Assembly: GCA_017960605.1 (NCBI GenBank)
Contig: JAGCYV010000078.1
Span: 1 to 45,964 of the forward strand
Length of the DNA stretch: 45,964 nt
Direction of reading: 5' to 3'
Source: Bacteroidales bacterium
GTDB lineage: Bacteria > Bacteroidota > Bacteroidia > Bacteroidales > P3
The notes below the pieces were generated by a model that did no database searches, was not told the DNA's origin, and was given only the letters and a program-made list of their open reading frames with translations. The translations under genes and the position numbers were made by a program. Shown piece by piece: positions 24,886 through 35,732 of this stretch; within the stretch, counting starts at the first letter, position 1, and each line of letters opens with the position of its first letter.

Positions 24886-26208
24886 ATGCAGAAAAAGCTA
24901 TTATCGGGTCTGTTCTGGGTGCTGCTGGCCAACCTCATCGTGAAGCCGTTCTGGATTCTCGGTGTCGAGGTGGGTGTGCAGAACGCCGTGGGCGACACGA
25001 TGTATGGCTTCTACTATGCCCTTTTCAGCTTCAGCTACATCTTCAATATCCTGCTCGACCTGGGCATCACCAATTACAACACACGCAACATCGCACAGCA
25101 TCCACAGCTGATTGAGAAACACCTGAGCGGCATCCTCGGCATCAAACTCTGTCTGCTGGGACTCTATGTGGTGGTGACCTTCTCCGTAGGACTGCTGATG
25201 GGATATGGCAGCGAAGAGTTCCGCCTGCTGGCGTGGCTCACACTGGCCCAGTTCCTCAACTCGCTGATTCTCTATCTTCGCAGCAACTTCGAAGGGTTGC
25301 TGCTTTTCCGTTGGGACAGCCTCTTCTCCGTACTCGACCGTGTGCTGATGATTCTCATCTGCGGTTTCCTGTTGTGGGGGCCTCTACGTGAGAGGTTCAA
25401 TATCTACTGGTTTGTCTATGCTCAGGTGGGTGCCTACGGTCTGACAGCGCTCTTGGCGCTGGCTGTCATCGGCCGCAAGGCTGGCTTGCGACGCCTCCGC
25501 TGGAACCGTCGGTTCTTCTTGGTGGTGCTCAAACAGAGTGCCCCGTTCGCATTGCTGGTACTGCTGATGGCAGCCTATGGGCATGTGGATAGCATTATCC
25601 TGCGGCCATTGGCCGGCGACGCGCAGGCCGGTATCTATGCCGGTGCATTCCGGTTGCTCGACGCGCTGTCGATGGTAGCTTACCTCGTCAGCGTCCCTCT
25701 ACTGCCGGTCTATGCACGTCTGTGTCGTCAAGACCGGAGCCAGATTTCCGCCATCACCCGCTTGGTATTCATCCCGATGACGCTCCTCACGCTGGCCGCA
25801 GCCGTGGCTCTTTCATGTAGTGCCTTGCCTGTCATGCAACTGCTCTACCATGAGCGGGCAGAACTGTACGTACCTGTTTTCAGGGTGATTGTCTATGGTA
25901 TCATTCCCATCGGCATCACCTACATCTTCGGCACCTTGCTCACCGCCGGCGGCTACCTGCGCCAGCTCAACCTCTTTGCCGCCACCAGCCTGGTGCTCAA
26001 TGTGGCGGTCAATCTCTTTCTGATACCCCGTTTCGGAGCCCTCGGTTCGGCATGGGCCTCGCTCTCTGCCCAAAGTTTTATGGCACTAGCCCAGTTTATC
26101 CTTGCCGTACGCCTCTTCCGTCTCCCCTGGAGCACCTTCCGTCTTCCTCGGCCGATAGAAATCAGACAATTCATAGAAATCATAAAAACAAATAACGACA
26201 CACAATGA
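24886..26208 (+). CDS. Polysaccharide flippase (MOP/Wzx-like)
   Basis: This is an integral membrane protein of 440 residues with 12 or so hydrophobic segments over its full length. The N-terminus has the typical opening of polysaccharide exporters (GLFWVLLANLIVKPFWILGV), then LLDLGITNYNTRNIAQHPQL. A late segment reads FLIPRFGALGSAWASLSAQS, a pattern shared by Wzx and MviN relatives. It probably flips a lipid-linked glycan across the inner membrane. No glycosyltransferase genes lie beside it. Its last four bases overlap fabD (ATGA). Confidence 0.88.
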   Translation: MQKKLLSGLFWVLLANLIVKPFWILGVEVGVQNAVGDTMYGFYYALFSFSYIFNILLDLGITNYNTRNIAQHPQLIEKHLSGILGIKLCLLGLYVVVTFSVGLLMGYGSEEFRLLAWLTLAQFLNSLILYLRSNFEGLLLFRWDSLFSVLDRVLMILICGFLLWGPLRERFNIYWFVYAQVGAYGLTALLALAVIGRKAGLRRLRWNRRFFLVVLKQSAPFALLVLLMAAYGHVDSIILRPLAGDAQAGIYAGAFRLLDALSMVAYLVSVPLLPVYARLCRQDRSQISAITRLVFIPMTLLTLAAAVALSCSALPVMQLLYHERAELYVPVFRVIVYGIIPIGITYIFGTLLTAGGYLRQLNLFAATSLVLNVAVNLFLIPRFGALGSAWASLSAQSFMALAQFILAVRLFRLPWSTFRLPRPIEIRQFIEIIKTNNDTQ

Positions 26209-27083
26209 AATCATATGTATTTCCTGGCCAGGGAGCCCAATTTGTGGGCATGGGCAAGAACCTCTACGACGGCAGCGAAGAATGCCGTGCCATGTTTGAG
26301 AAAGCCAATGAAATCATCGGCTTCCGCATCACCGACCTGATGTTTGCCGGCACGCCCGAGGACCTGAAGCAGACCAAGGTGACGCAGCCCGCCATCTTCC
26401 TCCACAGCGTCATTCTGGCTAAATATATGGGCGAGCAGTTCAAACCCGATATGGTGGGAGGTCACTCGTTGGGTGAGTTCTCTGCCTTGGTAGCCGCCGG
26501 AGCCATGAGCTTCGAGGACGGCCTGCGACTGGTTATCGCCCGTGCCAACGCCATGCAGAAATGCTGCGAGAAGACCCCTTCGACCATGGCTGCCGTGCTG
26601 AAACTCGACGACAAGACCGTTGAAGATATCTGCGCCTCCATCGACGGAGAAGTAGTGGTTCCAGCCAACTACAACTGCCCCGGCCAATTGGTCATCAGCG
26701 GCACCAACGAAGGTGTGGCCCGTGCCTGCGAGAAGGTCAAAGAGGTGAAAGGTAAGGCTCTGCCTCTGGCAGTGGGCGGCGCATTCCACAGCCCTCTGAT
26801 GGAACCTGCACGCATCGAACTGGCCGAAGCCATCGAACGTACCGAGTTCCACAAGCCTGTCTGCCCCTGTTACCAAAACGTTGATGCCCTTCCTCATAGC
26901 GACCCCGCCGAAATCAAGAAGAACCTGCTCATGCAGCTCACCTCGCCCGTTCGCTGGACTTATACGGTGCAGAACATGATGAAAGACGGCGCCACTGAGT
27001 TCATCGAGGTAGGTCCCGGCACTGCCCTGCAAGGCATGGTGAAGCGCGTCGATCCCGAAGCCAATGCGCACTCGGCCGAGTAA
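26205..27083 (+). CDS. fabD: Malonyl-CoA:ACP transacylase
   Basis: FabD loads malonyl groups onto acyl carrier protein for fatty acid synthesis. The 292 residues match the family. Visible are FPGQGAQFVGMG (6-17), QPAIFLHS, the nucleophile serine near 88 in GGHSLGEFSAL, the second catalytic histidine in GGAFHSPLM (near 190), and GPGTALQGMVKR near the end. It is translationally coupled to the flippase upstream. The dipeptidase gene starts about 37 bases downstream. Confidence 0.96.
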   Translation: MKSYVFPGQGAQFVGMGKNLYDGSEECRAMFEKANEIIGFRITDLMFAGTPEDLKQTKVTQPAIFLHSVILAKYMGEQFKPDMVGGHSLGEFSALVAAGAMSFEDGLRLVIARANAMQKCCEKTPSTMAAVLKLDDKTVEDICASIDGEVVVPANYNCPGQLVISGTNEGVARACEKVKEVKGKALPLAVGGAFHSPLMEPARIELAEAIERTEFHKPVCPCYQNVDALPHSDPAEIKKNLLMQLTSPVRWTYTVQNMMKDGATEFIEVGPGTALQGMVKRVDPEANAHSAE

Positions 27084-27120
27084 TCTGTTGAAGACAAACA
27101 ATAATAAAAACCACAATACC

Positions 27121-28878
27121 ATGAAGATTAGTAAAATTCTCACCGTTGCAGCACTCATCGCCCTGTCGGTGGCCGACAGCGCCGAAGCCTGCACTAATTT
27201 CCTGTTCACCAAGGGAGCCACCAAGGACGGCAGCACCATGATTACCTACGCTGCCGACAGCCACACGCTCTATGGCGAGCTGTACTACCGCCGTGCAGCC
27301 TCCTACCCCACCGGCACCATGTTCCAGGTGGTCGATTGGGATAGCGGCACGCCTCTGATTATGATTCCCCAAGTGGCTCACACCTACAGCGTGGTGGGCA
27401 ACATGAACGAGCATGCGCTGGCCATCGGCGAGACCACCTACGGCGGTCGTGAGGAATTGGCTAGCGAGATTGAAGGCGGCATCGACTACGGCAGCTACAT
27501 CTACCTCACCCTCCAGCGCGCCAAGAACGCCCGCGAGGCCATCCAGGTGCTCGCAGGCTTCATGAAGGACTACCCCTACCACAGCGAGGGCGAGAGCTTC
27601 AGCATCGCCGACCCCAACGAGGTGTGGATCCTTGAACTCATCGGCAAGCGTCCCGGCACCGTGAAGCCCGAACTGGCCAAGAAACTGAAATACAAATACA
27701 CCGACGGTGCCGTGTGGGTGGCCCGCCGCATCCCCGACGGCTATGTGAGCGGCCATGCCAACCAGGCCCGCATCACCCAGTTCCCGCAGGAAGGCAAGAA
27801 GTTCAACAAGGCCAAAGGCAAAGGTCTGCATACCACCATCAGCAGTGCCCACTTGGACTACCTCTTCGAGCCCGAGGTGGAGTGCGTCTATAGCAGCGAG
27901 GTCATCACCTATGCCCGTGCCTGTGGATGGTATGACGGCACCGATGCCGACTTCTCCTTCTGCGATATCTATGCTCCGCTGACCTTCAGCGGCATGCGTG
28001 GCTGCGAGGCCCGCGTCTATGCCATGTTCAACCGAGTAGCTTCCGGCATGCAGCGCTACGAGAAATACGCCATGGGCGATGCTTCGGCCGAACGCATGCC
28101 CCTCTGGATCAAACCCGACCACAAGATTGATGTGCACGAGGCCATGAACCTCATGCGCGACCACTATGAGGGCACCTCCATGGACATGAGCAAAGACCTC
28201 GGCGGCGGCCCCTTCAACTGCCCCTACCGCTGGCGTCCCATGGGATTCGAAATCGACGGCCACAGCTATGTGCATGAACGCGCCACCTCGACCCAGCAGA
28301 CCGGATTCTCCTTCGTGGCCCAGTGCCGCGGATGGCTGCCCTCCAAAATCGGCGGCATCCTGTGGTTCGGTGTCGATGACACCTACAGCACCATCTATTG
28401 CCCCATGTACTGTGGCATCACCGAGATTCCCCTCTGCTTCCGTCAGGGCAACGGCGATATGCTGACTTACAGCGAAACTTCGGCCTTCTGGCTCTTCAAC
28501 CGCGTGAGCAACTTCGTTTATAGCCGTTACAGCGACATGATTGTCGATCTCCAGAAGGTGCAGAACCGCCTAGAAGAGACCTACATCCACGATGTGGAGA
28601 AGTTCGACAACCGTGCCAAGCAGAACGAGGGCGAAGCCTTGGAGCGTCAGCTCAACGACTTCAGCAACCGTGCCGCCCAGAAGATGATGGTCGAGTGGAA
28701 CAACCTCGACAGATATCTGCTGGTCAAATACATGGACGGCAACATCAAGAAGGAGAAAGACGGCAAGTTCGAGCGCACCAAGACCGGCAACGCCGTATTC
28801 CCCAGCCAGCCCCACTATCGCGAGGAGTGGCAGCGCATGATTGTCCGCGACCACGGCGATGTCATCCGCGAGAAATAA
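27121..28878 (+). CDS. pepD: Secreted C69-family dipeptidase
   Basis: Starting at the ATG at 27121, the product has 585 residues. A signal-like N-terminus (ISKILTVAALIALSVADSAE) is followed by A-C24-TNFL. In family C69 the cysteine becomes the N-terminal nucleophile after cleavage, and Cys24 is placed exactly there. Supporting segments are GATKDGSTMITYAADSH, NEHALAIGETTYGGRE, the central FSIADPNEVWILELIGKR, and NCPYRWRPMGFEIDG. These enzymes hydrolyse dipeptides in the periplasm. The gene converges on the beta-galactosidase gene, whose 3' end lies only nine bases away. Confidence 0.92.
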   Translation: MKISKILTVAALIALSVADSAEACTNFLFTKGATKDGSTMITYAADSHTLYGELYYRRAASYPTGTMFQVVDWDSGTPLIMIPQVAHTYSVVGNMNEHALAIGETTYGGREELASEIEGGIDYGSYIYLTLQRAKNAREAIQVLAGFMKDYPYHSEGESFSIADPNEVWILELIGKRPGTVKPELAKKLKYKYTDGAVWVARRIPDGYVSGHANQARITQFPQEGKKFNKAKGKGLHTTISSAHLDYLFEPEVECVYSSEVITYARACGWYDGTDADFSFCDIYAPLTFSGMRGCEARVYAMFNRVASGMQRYEKYAMGDASAERMPLWIKPDHKIDVHEAMNLMRDHYEGTSMDMSKDLGGGPFNCPYRWRPMGFEIDGHSYVHERATSTQQTGFSFVAQCRGWLPSKIGGILWFGVDDTYSTIYCPMYCGITEIPLCFRQGNGDMLTYSETSAFWLFNRVSNFVYSRYSDMIVDLQKVQNRLEETYIHDVEKFDNRAKQNEGEALERQLNDFSNRAAQKMMVEWNNLDRYLLVKYMDGNIKKEKDGKFERTKTGNAVFPSQPHYREEWQRMIVRDHGDVIREK

Positions 28879-28887
28879 GGAAACGAC

Positions 28888-32166
<3,279 letters not shown>

Positions 32167-32187
32167 TTATTGCCCCCGGGGAGCGAG

Positions 32188-32315
32188 GTTTCTCCTGCCG
32201 GCTACTGCCCAGCCTCCTCCTCCGGCACAGCACCGGCCTTCCGCCGGGCTTCCTCCGGCAGCCGTCGGACCAACCACGGAGCAACCACGGAGCAACTACG
32301 GACCAACCCCCTTGG
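32188..32315. repeat. GC-rich repeats with ACCACGGAGCA words
   Basis: The gap between the divergent beta-galactosidase and hydE holds no gene. It contains GC-rich inverted motifs (tcctccggcacagcaccggc, later gcttcctccggcagccgtcgg) and a tandem array at 32267-32310 with four imperfect copies of a word like accacggagcaa. An AT-rich stretch to 32434 follows, in which I see no confident promoter. Confidence 0.7.
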
Positions 32316-32434
32316 AAACATTGAATATCAGCAAGTTGGCAAATAACCCCGGAGAAAAGTGCTTAGTCGGTGATTTCCAACCACTTACGCAAGATACAAT
32401 ATTTTCTGTTTTTTGGCGTTAAAGACAGCGGTTT

Positions 32435-33478
32435 ATGAACACGATAGAACACCTGAGCCAGACGCGGGACATCACACGCGAGGAGCTGGAGCTGCTGCTC
32501 ACCACCGACGACCGGGAGCTCGTCGAGCAGCTGCGACGGACGGCGCGCAAGGTGGCCGACGCGGTGTATGGCAAACGGATTTTCATTCGCGGCCTCATCG
32601 AGATTTCGAGCCATTGCAAGAACGACTGCCTCTACTGCGGCCTGCGTCGCAGCAACCGATCGGCGGTGCGCTACCGCCTGACCGAGGAGCAGATCTACGA
32701 CTGCTGCGCGACGGGCTACCGCCTGGGCTTCCGCACCTTCGTGATGCAGGGCGGCGAGGACGGATGGTTCACCGACGAGCGCATGTGCCGCATCGTGAGC
32801 ACCGTGCGCCGTCGCTATCCCGACTGCGCCATCACCCTCTCGCTCGGCGAACGGAGCCGCGAGAGCTACCAGGCCCTCTACGATGCCGGCGCCAACCGCT
32901 ACCTGCTGCGCCACGAGACCGCCTCGGCCACGCACTACGCACAGCTGCACCCGGCCGAGATGTCGTGGCAGCACCGCATGGATTGCCTGCAGGCGCTGAA
33001 GGAAATCGGCTACCAAGTGGGCTGCGGGTTCATGGTGGGCTCGCCCTACCAGACCTTCGACACCCTCTACGAGGACTTGCAGTTCATCCGGCGCTTTGTG
33101 CCGCAGATGGTGGGCATCGGGCCTTTCATCGCGGCCCACGACACCCCCTTCGCCGACCAGCCCAACGGCAAGGTGACCTACACCTTGCGACTGCTGTCCA
33201 TCATCCGCCTGCTGCAGCCCCACGTGCTGCTGCCGGCCACCACGGCCCTCGGCACTCTGCACCCCCAAGGACGCGAACAAGGCATCCTGCACGGCGCCAA
33301 CGTGGTGATGCCCAACCTCTCGCCTCGCGACCACCGCAAGGACTACGCCATCTACGACAACAAGATATGCACCGGCGAGGAGGCAGCCGAATGCCGCGCC
33401 TGCACCGAAGCCCGCTTCGCACGCATTGGCTACGAGACGGTGATCGACCGCGGCGACTACAAACCCGACACGCCATGA
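32435..33478 (+). CDS. hydE: [FeFe]-hydrogenase maturase HydE (radical SAM)
   Basis: HydE helps build the two-iron subcluster of [FeFe]-hydrogenase. The 347 residues contain the radical-SAM cluster motif C61-x3-C65-x2-C68 (SHCKNDCLYCGLRRSN). Next come MQGGEDGWFTDERM, SLGERSRESYQALYDAGANR and GCGFMVGSPYQT, all typical of the HydE/BioB-like barrel. The C-terminal CTGEEAAECRACTEARF adds extra cysteines, seen in many HydE. hydF, hydG and the hydrogenase gene are not in the window. The stop overlaps the rsgA start by four bases. Confidence 0.93.
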   Translation: MNTIEHLSQTRDITREELELLLTTDDRELVEQLRRTARKVADAVYGKRIFIRGLIEISSHCKNDCLYCGLRRSNRSAVRYRLTEEQIYDCCATGYRLGFRTFVMQGGEDGWFTDERMCRIVSTVRRRYPDCAITLSLGERSRESYQALYDAGANRYLLRHETASATHYAQLHPAEMSWQHRMDCLQALKEIGYQVGCGFMVGSPYQTFDTLYEDLQFIRRFVPQMVGIGPFIAAHDTPFADQPNGKVTYTLRLLSIIRLLQPHVLLPATTALGTLHPQGREQGILHGANVVMPNLSPRDHRKDYAIYDNKICTGEEAAECRACTEARFARIGYETVIDRGDYKPDTP

Positions 33479-34413
33479 AGGAAGGGCTGGTCATAAGAAC
33501 CACCGGCAGCTGGTACCGCGTGTTGGCTGATACCACCGCCATCGACTGCCGCCTGCGAGGCAACTACCGCCTGCGGGGCAACAAACAGACCAACCCCGTG
33601 GCCGTGGGCGACCGCGTGCTGTTCGAGATGCAGGACGACGGCACAGGGGTCATCCACGAGGTGGAAGACCGCCGCAACTACATCGTGCGCCGCGCCACCA
33701 AACTGTCGAAACAGACCCACGTCATCGCCGCCAACATAGACCTGCTGTGCATCGTGGCCACCCTCGGCTTGCCACGCACCTCGACGGGCTTCATCGACCG
33801 CCTGCTGGTCACCGCCGAAGCCTACCATATCCCCGCCGCCATCCTCTTCAACAAGGTCGATCTCTACGACGACGAACTCTGGGAAATCCACAACGAGATG
33901 AAAGCCATCTATACCGCAGCCGGATACCCCGTGCTCGAGGTGTCGGCCCTCGACGGCACCGGTCTCGACGAGGTGAACCGCCTCATCGGCGGCAAGACGG
34001 TGCTTTTCAGCGGCCACAGCGGCGTGGGAAAGAGCGCCCTGCTCAACGCCCTCAGCCCCGGACTCGGACTCAAGGTGGGACAACTCTCCGACTGGAGCCT
34101 CAAAGGCAGGCACACCACCACCTTCGCCGAAATCCACCCCGTCCCACTCTCAACTCTTAACTCCAAACTCTTAACTTACTTGATCGACACCCCCGGCATC
34201 AAGGAATTCGGCATGGTGGATTTCAACGCACAGGAGCTCGGCCACTTCTTCCCCGAGATGCGGGCAGTGCTGCACGACTGCCACTTTGCCAACTGCACCC
34301 ACCGCCACGAACCCGGCTGCGCCGTGAAAGCCGCCGTCGAGGAGGGACGCCTCAGCGCGGAACGCTACCAGAACTACCTCAACATCATTGACGGCATCGA
34401 CGAAACAAACTGA
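33475..34413 (+). CDS. rsgA: Small ribosomal subunit GTPase RsgA
   Basis: RsgA is a circularly permuted GTPase that checks late 30S assembly. From the ATG at 33475 the product has 312 residues. An N-terminal OB fold ends near 90. G-motifs come in permuted order: FNKVD (G4, about 124-128), then FSGHSGVGKSALLN (G1, about 178-190), RHTTT (G2) and LIDTPGIKEF (G3, about 236-245). A C-terminal zinc site CHFANCTHRHEPGC (about 266-280) follows. Odd feature: the loop before G3 is lengthened by PLSTLNSKLLTY, encoded by a small tandem array at 34144-34180. It is coupled to hydE. Confidence 0.95.
   Translation: MKEGLVIRTTGSWYRVLADTTAIDCRLRGNYRLRGNKQTNPVAVGDRVLFEMQDDGTGVIHEVEDRRNYIVRRATKLSKQTHVIAANIDLLCIVATLGLPRTSTGFIDRLLVTAEAYHIPAAILFNKVDLYDDELWEIHNEMKAIYTAAGYPVLEVSALDGTGLDEVNRLIGGKTVLFSGHSGVGKSALLNALSPGLGLKVGQLSDWSLKGRHTTTFAEIHPVPLSTLNSKLLTYLIDTPGIKEFGMVDFNAQELGHFFPEMRAVLHDCHFANCTHRHEPGCAVKAAVEEGRLSAERYQNYLNIIDGIDETN
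34144..34180. repeat. AACTCTTAACT tandem words inside rsgA
   Basis: The words caactcttaactcc and aaactcttaactt follow each other in frame, encoding the additional loop STLNSKLLTY just before the G3 motif. The same word class (gagttaag and gagttgag) occurs in the repeat over the lptC start at 7185-7242. Confidence 0.75.
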
Positions 34414-34439
34414 CAACCCAAAACACAAATACACAGTCT

Positions 34440-35030
34440 ATGTTCCAATCCATCAATATCGTAGAGATTTTCAGCACCTTCCTGGTAATGTTCGCCATCA
34501 TCGACATCACGGGTTCCATCCCCATCTTCGTCTCCATGCGCGACAACGGGACGAAAATCAAACCCCTTCAGGCCACCGCAGCGGCACTCATCCTCTTCAT
34601 AGGCTTCTATTTCCTCGGCGACGCCCTCTTGAAGCTCTTCGGCATCGATATGCCCTCGTTCGCTGTGGCCGGCTCGGTGGTGCTCTTCATACTGGCTTTC
34701 GAGATGATTCTGGGACGCGACATCATCAAGAACGAGCCCACCTCGTCGGGAGCCAGCATCGTGCCCATCGCCTTCCCCCTCATCGCAGGTCCCGGCGCCA
34801 TCACCGCCTTCATCTCGCTCCACGCCGAATACGAGACCATCAACATCATGATTGGCCTCGCCGCCAATATCGTCATCGACTTCTTCGTGCTGCGCTACCT
34901 CGACAAGATCACCCACTGGCTGGGTGCCGACCTCATCTATGTGCTGCGCAAGTTCTTCGGAGTCATCCTGCTGGCAATGGCCGTGAAACTCTTCGCCGGC
35001 AATATCGCCACCATCTTCGCCGGCGCTTGA
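34440..35030 (+). CDS. MarC-family membrane protein
   Basis: The product has 196 residues with six hydrophobic helices. The MarC/YhgN family opening (FSTFLVMFAIIDITGSIPIF) and the conserved FPLIAGPGAITAFISL (about 115-130) are clear. The function of MarC proteins is unknown; a role in antibiotic resistance was withdrawn. It follows rsgA by 26 bases on the same strand. Two in-frame ATGs near the start make no difference to the core. Confidence 0.9.
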   Translation: MFQSINIVEIFSTFLVMFAIIDITGSIPIFVSMRDNGTKIKPLQATAAALILFIGFYFLGDALLKLFGIDMPSFAVAGSVVLFILAFEMILGRDIIKNEPTSSGASIVPIAFPLIAGPGAITAFISLHAEYETINIMIGLAANIVIDFFVLRYLDKITHWLGADLIYVLRKFFGVILLAMAVKLFAGNIATIFAGA

Positions 35031-35041
35031 ACGTGCCTGCA

Positions 35042-35066
35042 AGGCCCATGTATTACATGAGGCCTA
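35042..35066. terminator. Hairpin between converging marC and lolA-like genes
   Basis: aggcc at 35042-35046 pairs with ggcct at 35061-35065, continued by catgt and acatg around a three-base loop with one bulge. There is no T-run, so it is a weak terminator candidate serving the converging genes. Confidence 0.4.
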
Positions 35067-35123
35067 CTGCCATAGATAAGTTCTTCGCCTCCAAGAAACG
35101 CCTATAGCATCCTTCGGGAGGAA

Positions 35124-35648
35124 CTACTTCAACTCGTAGGTATTGATTGTGCCGGCAGATTCTTCAAGCACCATGCGAACCATCGTGCCATCGGAGATGC
35201 GATAGGTGAGTATCATGGAAACATAGCCGCCCCGAGGCACCTTCCCCTTGGCCGTGATAGTAACCGTCTTCAGATTACCCTCCTTCTTAACCTGCATCTC
35301 AGCATTGTTGTCGGCGGCTACCTGTTCGTAGTTGCCGGCCAAGCCATTGAGCAACGTGGTGCGTTGCAGCTGCACCTGGTTGACCTTGTTGGCATCGAGG
35401 ACAACCTTCTTGCCGTCAAGGTTCATCTTTACCTGACTTCCCTCGATGATGAAATATTCACCTTTCGGCTGGTCATAGTTCATCGTCAGATGGTCTTTTC
35501 CGTCGAAGACCAGATGACCCGACTTCTGGATGGTTTTGCCCGAGACCTTCATGGTGCGGGTCTGAGAGAAGTCAGCATTGTAACTCTTCTGGGCAAAGGC
35601 GCTGCAGGTTATCAGCAACGCAATGGCAAGGGATATGTATTTCTTCAT
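35124..35648 (-). CDS. LolA-like outer-membrane lipoprotein carrier
   Basis: The product has 174 residues. A signal peptide (MKKYISLAIALLITCSAFAQ) is followed by a beta-rich fold as in LolA/LppX. Visible are FSQTRTMKVSGKTIQKSGHL, DHLTMNYDQPKGEYFIIEGS, and a late KGKVPRGGYVSMILTYRISD. LolA-like proteins carry lipids across the periplasm. Next to an MMPL exporter, an acyl carrier protein and an AMP-ligase, it is probably a private carrier for the product of that operon, not the housekeeping LolA. Confidence 0.85.
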   Translation of the reverse strand: MKKYISLAIALLITCSAFAQKSYNADFSQTRTMKVSGKTIQKSGHLVFDGKDHLTMNYDQPKGEYFIIEGSQVKMNLDGKKVVLDANKVNQVQLQRTTLLNGLAGNYEQVAADNNAEMQVKKEGNLKTVTITAKGKVPRGGYVSMILTYRISDGTMVRMVLEESAGTINTYELK

Positions 35649-35732
35649 TTCACATCTTGTTTTTTCACCACATTACGCTTCCCTACGGTCGCTTATCCGG
35701 GTGTTTAAAACCTTCGGGGCAAGCCTCCGGCA

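Noticed and set aside
35049-35107. 19-residue frame after marC
   Set aside because: Too short, inside a hairpin region between converging genes, with no start signals.
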